This document shows positions 55,601 to 64,000 of a stretch of DNA of 64,000 nucleotides, piece by piece. Within the stretch, counting starts at the first letter, position 1; each line of letters begins with the position of its first letter. The notes under the pieces are model-generated. The model was given only the letters and a program-made list of their open reading frames with translations. It was not told the origin of the DNA and did not search any database. Source of the stretch: Trematomus loennbergii (Eukaryota; Chordata; Actinopteri; Perciformes; Nototheniidae); the NCBI GenBank assembly GCA_012861695.1, contig JAAOOA010000060.1, positions 4,983,683-5,047,682 on the forward strand. The letters run 5' to 3'. The position numbers were made by a program, and so were the translations under genes.

Positions 55601-56896
55601 CACTGTGTACACTATATACCTACTCTTAATGTTCATTTTGCCATAGTACTGTAGAATTGCACACAGATATTCATTGGAATTGACAATAACTACCAACTAG
55701 TTAGTTAGTTAGTTAGTAAGCTCCAGTTCCTAGTTCTAAACACAACTTTCTGACTGTTATAAATGCACTGCATTGTGCCTGACCTTTCTGTTGAATGCTG
55801 TTTTTTAATCAAAACAAAGTAACGGTAAAGACATTAACCAAGGAACAGTGCCATTTTTTAAACAGCCCCTACTGTGGCCAAGGAACCATTATGGGATCCT
55901 GCTAAATGCTCAAATGTATTGTAAAGTAGCACAAGTGAAGAAGAGATATACATTCAGAGGAATATTTTCCTAAAGTTTCTTTAGCTCACATTAGCCACCA
56001 TCATTTACTGGTCGACCAGTTAGGCTGCAGCAGCAATACCCCTGGATGTAATAAACTGAAAAGCTGTGCCTGTTGTTGCTTATAAAAAGGTACAAGTTCT
56101 TCTTTTGTGATTATGTTATATGAAAAGTATAATATATATGTATAAGCATTTTTGACGTTTCATGACTTCCTTTTCTCGACCATTGTAGTTTTTTAGCAGA
56201 AATGTAAAGCCATCATGTGTAAAATGTCGAGATCTTGAGGAAATACGGTGTCCTCTAGTCTAGAGGCAGTATGAGTAATTACACTGTAGCCCACTGCTGT
56301 GCGCCCTAACCCCCGGCCATACACAAACATGGGGGACACTGAGATACATTTAACCCAAAACACGTTAAAACAAGTTATTATCAAATGTTTCATTTTTTTT
56401 GTTGCTGTTATCTGACTATACTTGTGAACTCTTTTATATACAATTATTTATTTCTGCTGATCAAAGATTTAAGTTCCATTTCCTGCAGCTACAACTGAAA
56501 CCTCATACCATTTTAGCTAAGGTTCTGTAGTAATCTTCCTTTTTACTGTAGGTCCTTTCTGTTCAAAGGAAAGCCACATTCATCAAGTGAGCACCAACCT
56601 ACGCCCTTTCTATACAGCACCTGGTGAACCCTTTAAATCAATGGCATGTTGGGTTCTAAAGAGCCCTTTCCACAGGGGACATCGATACAAGGAAAGAAAT
56701 ATGACCGCATTCATGAAATGATATGACTTAGGGAAGGACTGTGTGTGCATATACTGCCTCAGGGTATGGTTTAATGTCATGTAAAACCACCTTTTCATGC
56801 TCATAGTCTTTGATATTAAACACAGCATAACATTCAGTCAAAAAACGTTGTATATAGTGTAAACTATCTTGTTTTTTGGTGTCTTTTTTGCAACAG
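55601..56896. promoter_or_regulatory. Region immediately upstream of the col17a1 start exon
   Basis: A promoter or 5' UTR exon could lie here, since the first coding exon is preceded by an acceptor-like CAACAG at 56891-56896. No TATA box or conserved site can be defended by eye. Confidence 0.25.
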
Positions 56897-56906
56897 ATAG
56901 CGTTGG

Positions 56907-56985
56907 ATGGACAATCTAAAAACATCCACGTCTGTCGGCTCTGGTGGAGGTGGGGTTGGCGGAGGTGTTAGAGGAAGTAGCAAAG
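56907..56985 (+). CDS. col17a1: col17a1 start exon
   Basis: ATG 56907, MDNLKTSTSVGSGGGG, Gly-rich. Acceptor CAACAG before 56897, donor GTAAAA. Chosen as the start because it is the first in-frame ATG, ends in phase 1, and joins VVTKSVTTTRLTSQ in the next exon (57298-57339), which matches the conserved N-terminus of the family. Confidence 0.8.
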
Positions 56986-59900
56986 GTAAAATCTGAGAGG
57001 CCTTCTATGCTGCATAAACTTTCTTTATTTTGTATTTTCAGCAAATGTATTATAACCTAACACAGGCTTAAATTAGCTGTAGAATGTCTTACTGTATGTT
57101 ATTACAAATGGAGGACCACAATGAGGTATGTGTCTCAGAAATTTGGGTAGATAAATATCTTAGAACATGCTGTAGTTTCTCAAAACAAAAGACTATTTCC
57201 AATGAGAACTGTTCACAGTGAACACTTGAAATGCCAAATCAAAAACATAACTTTTCGTAAGTATTTATAATTAACCATTCTTTTATTCTTTTTACAGTGG
57301 TCACAAAATCAGTGACGACTACTAGACTGACATCGCAAAGTAAGCTGTGCCTTTCTTCGCATCTATCAAACACATCATGATTTATACACATATTGAACAT
57401 TTAGATTATACACTGAATTGATTATTCATTGTAATGAAAGATAGATTGTACAGTTATAGCTACACTCAACACTTTCTTATATTACGAATTGACCAAAATG
57501 ACTGTTTCTTTGTTATGTGAAAGGAGGGAAACCAAAAGAAAACGATCACTAAGCAGTGCATCCCAATTAGCTTTATTAGGATTTGAAGTGCCTTTAGGTT
57601 ATTTTCTTTTAGTTTTTCCGGCTGTTACAGTTCAGTCTCACATCTCTTTTTGGCTTTGTTTCAAGATGCAGCAGGTGACTTTAATCAAGTTTAAAAAACA
57701 AACATATCTATGATACTTTCTAGACAAAATAATCAGCTAGCTTTGGCGGATCCTTTAGCAGCTAGCTTGTTTACATTTTGATGATCTTTTTACAGAGCTT
57801 GTGAACATTTAGCTGAACATTTAGCTGCTACAGTAGCTTGTGAAAATGTGGCTGATCATTTAGCCTGAAATATTTCTTTGTGGTAAATAGAAACTAAATC
57901 TGAGCTAAAGGAGATTACAGTTAATACATTTGGTAGCCAAAATCAAAATGTTGAATCTGCAGGATGTGTAAATAACCAATTTATTGCTTCAAGCTATACA
58001 GGTTGATCATAATGAAGCTATGTTTACAGATTGTTTTTATCCTTCCTTGTGGCCAAAACACTATAACATGTATGCAGCTTTAAAGTACCTTGTGGTTTGC
58101 CACTAGAGAGAGGCCGCCAAGCCTCTTGGCAAACAGCTTATTATTTATATTAGACATTAAATGTCATTACCTGCGGCAGCAGAAAGAATGTTTTATGTGC
58201 GTGTCAATCAATCTTATATAAGAGTGGAAGGATGTCATGGTTGAGAGTAATAGGGCATGTTCAGTCATGCCAGGCAAGCAGAGGTTTACTTTAGGAATGT
58301 TCTTTTATGAAACCACCAAAAAAAAGTAGAATAGTAGAATTTTCAAATATGGGCTTTGCCTGTGCAGTCTTGTATTTTAAACTGGATTGAGGCAAATAAT
58401 AAATTAACCATCCTTAGCCCCTGCAGACATCTGAGTGCTTGATGATGCATTTGATAAGATCTAACCTTTTAGAGCTGAGATGAAAACCCAATGTACTATT
58501 TATGATGAAGTGGCAAATCATCTCCTCCTATTTTTTTATTTCCTGTCTTCTCCTAGATGATCTCTCTATGAGCGCAGGAGAGTCAGGTGAGAAAGCTGCA
58601 TCAGGAAGCTCCGGAGGAATCCTGATCGCATCCAGCAGCTACAACGCCGCTGGCTCAGGTGGATACGGCTCTAGTGGAACAAGCAGCTCAGGCCGGATCA
58701 CATCCAGCAGCTCCAATGCCACCAGCTCAGGTGGATACGGCTCTGGCGGGACAAGCAACTCAGGGTTAATCACATCCAGCAGCTCCAATGCAGCCAGCAC
58801 CGGTGGATATGCTTCTGGAGAAACAAGCAGTTCAGTCCTGACCACATCCAGCAGCTCCAGCGCTGCCAGCTCCGGTGGGTACGGCTCGGGAGGAACAAAC
58901 AGCTCAGGCTTGACCACTTCTACCAGCTCCAATGCCACCAGCTCCGGTGGATACGGAACCAGCAAGGCCGCAGGAGGCATCAGTGTCACTACTCTAGGGG
59001 CATCCTGTGCTGTATCCTCAGGGGTTGTAAGTTCAGCAACTTCAGGGGGCTCAGGGGCAGCAACAAAGGGAGCTGCTGGAGCGGTGGGGTTTAGGGCCAC
59101 TGGAAAGGGATCCTCTGGCATGTCTTCTGGTTTCGTGAGTGGGGGCAGAGATGGAAAAAGAGACGGGGGTCTGGGAGCCGTCACAGTTTCAACAGTGACG
59201 AAGAACAGTTACAGTTCAGGAGGGTCTGGGGAGGCAAAGAGAGGATCGTCATCAGCAGTCACTTATTCACCTGTTCCAAAAGAGAAGAAGGGCACTACCA
59301 CCATGGCAGCAGCCGTCTCAGATGTCTTCTACGGTTAGTCAAAAGTCAAGGGTCAATAAATGAATGCTGCTTTACTGAACCGTTGGGTTGTTTTCACATT
59401 GTTTGCTGTTTGAAACAAGGCCCTCACATAACTACTTCTGGAAGAAGGATAATATGGTCAATTCTTTCTCATTATGTTTCAGAAAGTTCAAGCACGAACT
59501 CCTCTCCAGAGTACAAAAGGAAGGAGTACGGTAAGGTTCACTTAATTAAGCCCCGAGCCTGTTTTTCAGGCCTCAGGCTCGAAAATGACATTCCAGAACA
59601 AATGACTATAACTTCACTTCTAAAAAGGGGTATATTAATAATCTTTTTCTCAAAGCAATGATACACCTGTGAGTTGGATGTAGAAAACTCAGAATCAATA
59701 TAGATTTTTTTTATTTTAAAGTAAATTCAGATTGAACATAGTAAAAAAATGTAAATTATAGTGTCCGTCCAAAAAAAAAACATTACTTATAGTGAAAACC
59801 ACCCTTGAATGATGGGATAGTAGACTAAAAGCTTTAGGAATCCAAACTATAACATATAATAAGTACCCTGTATCAAGATGCTTGATATTTGTTTTTCTTT

Positions 59901-62900
59901 CAGGCACTTCAAGTCTAACTTCTAGCTCTGCCGCCAGAGGGAGAACTCAGAGCAGAGGTACACTGGCTGCTCTGGCACATTAGTTCATAAAACATGCATA
60001 AAAATACACATTAATACAATTTCGTCCTCCAATTTACAGATTATTAAATTACATTAAAGTGCCAATGATTTTAGATCTACAACTGTTCTCTTTGTCTAGA
60101 GAGTGAAATCAGAGCAAGACTTCAGAGTGCTTCTCCTCCAGCAAGTTGTGAGTATGACTCTTTACTGTCATGCATATCCAATTTCTGATTCTAGAGAATG
60201 TCTTTATGACAGAACAATGTACTCAAGAAATATAGATTAAATTGTGTGTATAATGAAACTAGGCACAGGGTGGTTGTCTGTTTGAGGCTCACTGTTAGCT
60301 CGGCTGTACAGGGACGGAGCTGGATGACGTGAAGCGCTGCTGAGAGGAAACCGCTCCACCAGCACCAGCCCCAGCCCCACCCGCTCCCCCAACAACACGC
60401 TGCCTATCCCCAAGAAGGCCAGCGTTGAAACTAGGACCATGTCTGACAGCGCCACCACAGGTTCAGCCAATCAGATGCCAGGTTTGTTATCTTTGAAGGG
60501 CTATTGTGTAGGGTTGAGTGTCATCTAGTGGTCAGGCTGCACGTTGCAACCAAATGAATACCATATTTCTGAAGAGGACCCGCTTACTATGAAGATAGAG
60601 AGGCTCCTTCTCAGTTAACAATAATAATGTCAGTTATTTTCAGGTGATTCATTTCTGCCAATATATCCCTCTTAATCCGTCACAGTAGACCTTGAACAAT
60701 TCTAATATAATTTGTGAAAACTTATTTAGCTGGGTTTGAGAATTGCCTAAAGTGCTTCTGCCTTGGACCAGAGATGAGAGCCGTTTATTTCCTTCACAAG
60801 TGTTGTTGACTGTCACAAGATGATTTCAAGGCTAGGATATAAACACAATAATAGCAATCAGGAAAAGCAGAACACTAAGGTTCAATCAAAATAAATGTTG
60901 CTTTAACATAGTAAGCATAAACAAAGCCATCAATAACTATAAACCATGTTAACGACTCACTCAAAGAATGCATCAAACTGTCCACGGATGAGGTGAGCAC
61001 ATGTGAGGAGAGCACATGTGACGCAGCATGCTGCTTCAGACACAGGAAGGAGGCTCAACAGGGCTGATGAACGCCTTAAATTAGTTCAGGTGTGGCCTGG
61101 TAGGTGGAAGCTAAGCCCGCCTCCCTCAAGAGTCAAGACCATAGACAGGAGGGTTTTCAACACAATTCATACAAATTATCTTTTTTTATATTCATTTTTA
61201 GTACATGTTCTACATTCCTCTTTTTTCTTTTTCCTACCAGAGCACTATGGCAGCGTTTGGTCCGGAGGTGGGAGCAGTGGCTACGGTTACAACACTAACC
61301 CCAATAACCTGTCGGCTACCTCCACCCTTTACTCATCAGGTCAGTCTAATTACATCAGCCACCTGTTGCTAGATGTACCACTTTTGCATATCACCATTCA
61401 CTTTAGCAGAGGTAAACTATGTGATTTATTACATAAATAGACTTGAACTGATGTCCAATATCCATTGGTCTATGTAAGATGGTAGTTATAGGTGAATAAG
61501 GCATGCATTTATGCTTTAGGTTTTAGCCAACTGTGATATATGTGTGATGTTTTCTGTCTGTGCAGGAGTTCAGAACAACCTGACCCTCAGCTCCCCATCG
61601 ATGAACGGTGGACTCTCTGCTGGCAGCACTGGTAATTCTCTTCCTGTCATGTCAAAGCCCACTGTGGTTTCACATCCTGAGCTGGGCACTGACAGTAGAT
61701 ACATATGTTGTTTCTCTCTCTATCTCAGTTCCTATGTATGGTCTTCAGAATAACCTGGCCACTACCAGCCCCATGGTCTTCTCTGCACTGGAGCCAACAC
61801 ACAAACAGGTAAAGTAGGGATTTCCTTCTAATTGTCATAACTGTTAAGGAATAATTCTTCTAGATATCTAACCTTTTGCTCTGTGACGTTTTATGATCTA
61901 CTCTGACGTCTGTTATCTCCTTTAAGGAAAGGCCTTGGTGCCATATGTGTTGTTGTCACCAGTTTGTGACCGGTCAACTTGTCTGGCACGAAGGGTAATT
62001 GTTGTGAGAACGCTGAGGGACTTCTTTATCGGTGTTTGTGGGCTCTAGGATGTGAAATCTTGAGGCCATGAGTGTCGGACGCAGGTGGCTCAGTGTTCCC
62101 AGCTGTTTAGTCTACTCCTTCAGAGATGTTGATTACTCTCTGTGAACCAGTTAAAAGGTCTAGCATAGAGAGAGGCTCTGCAGAATTGACGTGGCTACTC
62201 TACCGTGAAGTCAGAACCTCTGACTCTTTGACTTGTGATGTGAATCCTCCGGCCGAATACTCTGAATAAACCCATCAGTGTTTGACATCAAAGCTCCAAC
62301 TCTCACCGTGTCTCCTTCCTGAGTCGGTGACTCCATGAATTGCTACACAGACGTTTCCTCCACAATAACCAGATAATATTGTACTGCCATGGATGGATTA
62401 CTGAACAGGCCTACCACCCACAGACCCAGGGGCCTTCATCTACAAAAACAAACTCAAATAGCCATGTCAATATTGAATCTTTTAATTACATCATGTGAGT
62501 TTCATGAAAATACTGTTGTATTAGCAAACAAAATGATTTACCACTCTGATAAGGAAACATAGCAGAGAGTCTCAGAGAAAAACAATGTGTTCTATATGCT
62601 TTGTTATTAGAACATTATTGAGCAAACCCGTTTTACTTTCTACCGTGCCTGTTTGTCTCCTCACAGTTTATGGTGTCCAGAAAAATGTGTCTGGTACTGT
62701 AATCGGCACAACCACAGGTGAGGGATAGATATTAGTGTATTAATGGCTTTGTCTTTATGCAACAGAGTTTACCCCTTTTGTTTGACCAAACATCCCCTTA
62801 ACATATACTGTACATTAAATTCATTCAGAGTATAGTAAATACAATGATTTAGTATTAGGCATAGGAAAGTGACTATAATTGTTTTTTTTGTTTGTTTCTA

Positions 62901-63465
62901 AATCACATGTAATTCAAAATGTCTGCACTCAATACGCCATCATATGAGTTTTAATGGTTGTTTCTTTGTTAATCACAGTGAGACCCAGCAGTCCCATTAA
63001 TGATGAGAGCCCAGGCAAAGACTTTAAGTTTGTGCTGATAGAGAAGGAGAATGCTCCCGTGAAGAAGGAGACGGAGCGGCTGGTCATGACCAAAGACACA
63101 GGGAAGCAGTTCATGTCTACTGCACATGCTACTACTTCTGGTAATACTAAAAACTTAGTACTGATATATTAAAAAATCACCAAAGATGATAATTCTTCCT
63201 CTGTATTAAAACTGATAATGTACTGTTGTCTTTTAGCGTTCTTCTCTGGGGACTCCCTACAGAGAGAGAAACAGAAGTTATCATCCAGCACAATGGAGGA
63301 AGGAACAGATACTAAATGTAGACAAAAATACTTATTGTCCTTATGATTCATCACATACATTATATCTGTTGCTCGGCATGTAATTGTTTCCAATGTTTTT
63401 CATTTGTTTTCTTTTTAAAGCTGCAACCCTAAAAGTGGCCAAAAAAGACAAAGCCACCTACGCAG
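56907..63465 (+). CDS. col17a1: Collagen XVII alpha-1 (BP180), N-terminal cytoplasmic part, incomplete at 3' end
   Basis: Collagen XVII is a type II transmembrane hemidesmosome protein that links keratin-associated plakins to laminin. The exons seen are 56907-56985, 57298-57339, 58557-59333, 59483-59530, 59904-59957, 60100-60147, 60312-60460, 61241-61339, 61566-61631, 61729-61808, 62667-62717, 62979-63140, 63237-63317 and 63421-63465. Nearly all are phase 1 and multiples of three. Matches to the vertebrate protein include SVTTTRLTS, SPEYKRKEY, ESEIRARLQSASP, WTELDDVKR, NNTLPIPKK, YGVQKN and KKETERLVMTKDTGK. The transmembrane and collagen parts lie beyond the window. Two exons break the frame (60312-60460 and 61729-61808). 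A teleost a/b paralogue cannot be assigned. Confidence 0.9.
58557..59333 (+). CDS. col17a1: col17a1 large Gly/Ser-rich repeat exon
   Basis: 777-bp exon with acceptor CCTAG and donor GTTAGT, phase 1 on both sides. The start is not the ATG at 58502, which is intronic. After ESGEKAASGSS come four 24-residue repeats of the form SGGYGSGGTSSSG then ITSSSSNATS (about 58655-58942) and a partial fifth. The rest is Gly/Ser/Ala-rich with KRDGG and KRGSS basic spots, ending AAAVSDVFY. In mammals this part of the head is much shorter, so this is a lineage-specific expansion. Confidence 0.85.
59542..59886. mobile_element. piggyBac MITE fragment in a col17a1 intron
   Basis: Matches the reverse complement of about 33945-34290: GAGCCTGTTTTTCAGG, CTCGAAAATGACATTCC, GTGTCCGTCC, AAGCTTTAGGAATCC. 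It begins near a TTAA only about 11 bp after the splice donor at 59531 and ends before the branch-point region of the next exon. Truncated relative to the 1172-bp copy. Confidence 0.85.
60312..60460 (+). CDS. col17a1: col17a1 exon with one-base deletion
   Basis: 149 bp, whereas its neighbours are multiples of three. It enters in frame as WTELDDVKRC and hits TGA at once. If one base were present in the CGN codon the frame would continue with the conserved segment ending NNTLPIPKK and leave in phase 1, matching the next acceptor. So the exon is one base short, by mutation or assembly error. Donor GTTCAG is weak. Confidence 0.75.
61729..61808 (+). CDS. col17a1: col17a1 exon ending out of phase
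   Basis: Starts in phase after TATCTCAG: VPMYGLQNNLATTSP, a repeat of the VQNNL unit in the preceding exon. It ends at CAG/GTAAAG after 80 bp, phase 0, while the next recognised exon (62667) needs phase 1. Either one base is missing, for example in the GG run at the donor, or a short exon was missed in the intron. Confidence 0.65.
61911..62349 (+). mobile_element. Probable solo LTR in a col17a1 intron (439 bp)
   Basis: TGTTATCTCC...GCTACACA with TG/CA ends, flanked by GACGTC (61905-61910) and GACGTT (62350-62355), a 6-bp duplication with one mismatch. Contains CTGAATAAACC (about 62263), a polyadenylation signal in the sense direction, about 85 bp from the end, as in retroviral-type LTRs. No internal region. 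Confidence 0.65.
62979..63140 (+). CDS. col17a1: col17a1 conserved exon of the cytoplasmic domain
   Basis: 162 bp, phase 1 to phase 1. FKFVLIEKENAPVKKETERL followed by VMTKDTGKQF matches the most conserved part of the intracellular domain. This is the strongest single identity call for the gene. Confidence 0.92.
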
Positions 63466-64000
63466 GTACTGTAAAAAGTCCCACTTTAACTTTCCTTCTA
63501 TATGGAAGATTACCTAATAATATTTTTTAAAGATCAAACATGATGTAGGTTGAATGTTTAGACATGGAAATTAAAAAAAATAGATTTACATTGTAGAAAA
63601 TACGAGTTGATGAGAAGATGCAACTCTGACATCTGTAGGCTGCGGTGGCTGAGAGGTGCAATCGACAATTACAAAGCTTGAGAAAATTTACATTTTATAA
63701 AACAAATTTACATTTTATAAAACAAAATTACATTAGCGAAACACTTTTACCAAAGAAAAAACAATTTAACAAGATGAGAAACACTTTTACAAAGCTAGAG
63801 ACGAATTAACCTTTTATAAAACAAATTTACATTAGCTAAAACTTTTACAAGAACTGAGACAACACTTTAACATTTCCCGAAACCCTTTAACATTTGCCGA
63901 AACACTTAAACAAACTAGAGAATCAAACCGGAAAGGGAATGCCCATCATACCAGAAGTGACGTGCAAGTGATTGACACAAACTTAAGTTTGTTTTGGCGG
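63466..64000. repeat. Intronic repeat with AAACACTTTTAC units
   Basis: Degenerate direct repeats: TTTACATTTTATAAAACAAA (three copies, 63689-63840) and GAAACACTTTTACAAAG-like units. It lies in the intron after the last exon seen. GTGGCTGAGAGG near 63650 is like a pol III A box, but no B box follows. Confidence 0.6.

Noticed and set aside
58502..58556. ATG and hydrophobic leader-like peptide upstream of the Gly/Ser-rich exon
   Set aside because: It is intronic sequence: the pyrimidine tract and CCTAG acceptor end at 58556, the phase matches the upstream exon, and collagen XVII has no signal peptide.
58639..59184. 181-codon open frame on the minus strand, proline-rich
   Set aside because: It is the antisense shadow of the Gly/Ser repeat exon of col17a1. 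Repeat-driven codon bias keeps it open; there are no splice sites or domain.
63643..63670. tRNA/SINE-like A box (GTGGCTGAGAGG)
   Set aside because: No B box, no cloverleaf and no A-tail; insufficient for a tRNA or SINE call.

Overview
This window is animal nuclear DNA, almost certainly from a teleost fish. It is AT-rich and intron-bearing, and it is crowded with the transposon types typical of fish: an L2/Rex-like LINE, a Tc1-like element, DIRS-type tyrosine-recombinase retrotransposons, a chromodomain Ty3/Gypsy element, THAP-carrying Kolobok-like elements with TTAA target duplications, piggyBac, hAT and Harbinger-like pieces. I see no prokaryotic feature, CRISPR array, rRNA or convincing tRNA.

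Only one ordinary host gene is clear. The right end (about 56.9-63.5 kb, plus strand) holds the 5' part of a collagen XVII alpha-1 gene (col17a1), covering the cytoplasmic N-terminal region. It is read as a chain of phase-1 exons and continues beyond the window. Two of its exons are one base out of frame.

Layout. 0-3 kb: AT-rich, low complexity. 4.05-8.06 kb (minus) and 22.3-25.4 kb (plus): two decayed copies of a TCF/LEF-like HMG-box gene, arranged as an inverted duplication about 14 kb apart, each carrying insertions the other lacks. Between them lie THAP-domain fragments, a 2.6 kb Kolobok-like element (12.5-15.1 kb), a nearly complete DIRS-type element (15.6-20.1 kb, minus) and the tail of a Gypsy pol (21.6-22.1 kb). 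25.6-36.1 kb is a nest of insertions: a Tc1-like element is split by a 9.8 kb fold-back element with TA duplication, which in turn holds a structurally full-length Gypsy element (26.6-32.2 kb) and a piggyBac-type MITE (33.1-34.3 kb). 36.3-37.7 kb is a hAT element with a BED-finger exon. 39.1-45.8 kb is one hAT-like MITE interrupted by a 3.95 kb element with ~510 bp terminal inverted repeats and by a 2.2 kb piggyBac element with a broken transposase. 46.1-48.6 kb: TTAA-type repeats and a second DIRS fragment. 49.3-51.3 kb: another Kolobok-like element, carrying a solo LTR. 52.3-52.8 kb: a Harbinger-like Myb/SANT remnant. 53-56.9 kb: gene-poor DNA upstream of col17a1.

The genes do not form a pathway. 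The value of the window is its insertion stratigraphy: several empty sites are preserved inside the window, so target duplications and the order of insertion can be read directly. The candidate for something undescribed is the long-inverted-repeat element at 39297-43246. Many frameshifts are single-base changes in otherwise well-conserved reading frames (young Gypsy element, col17a1), so residual indel errors in the assembly should be considered before calling genes dead.
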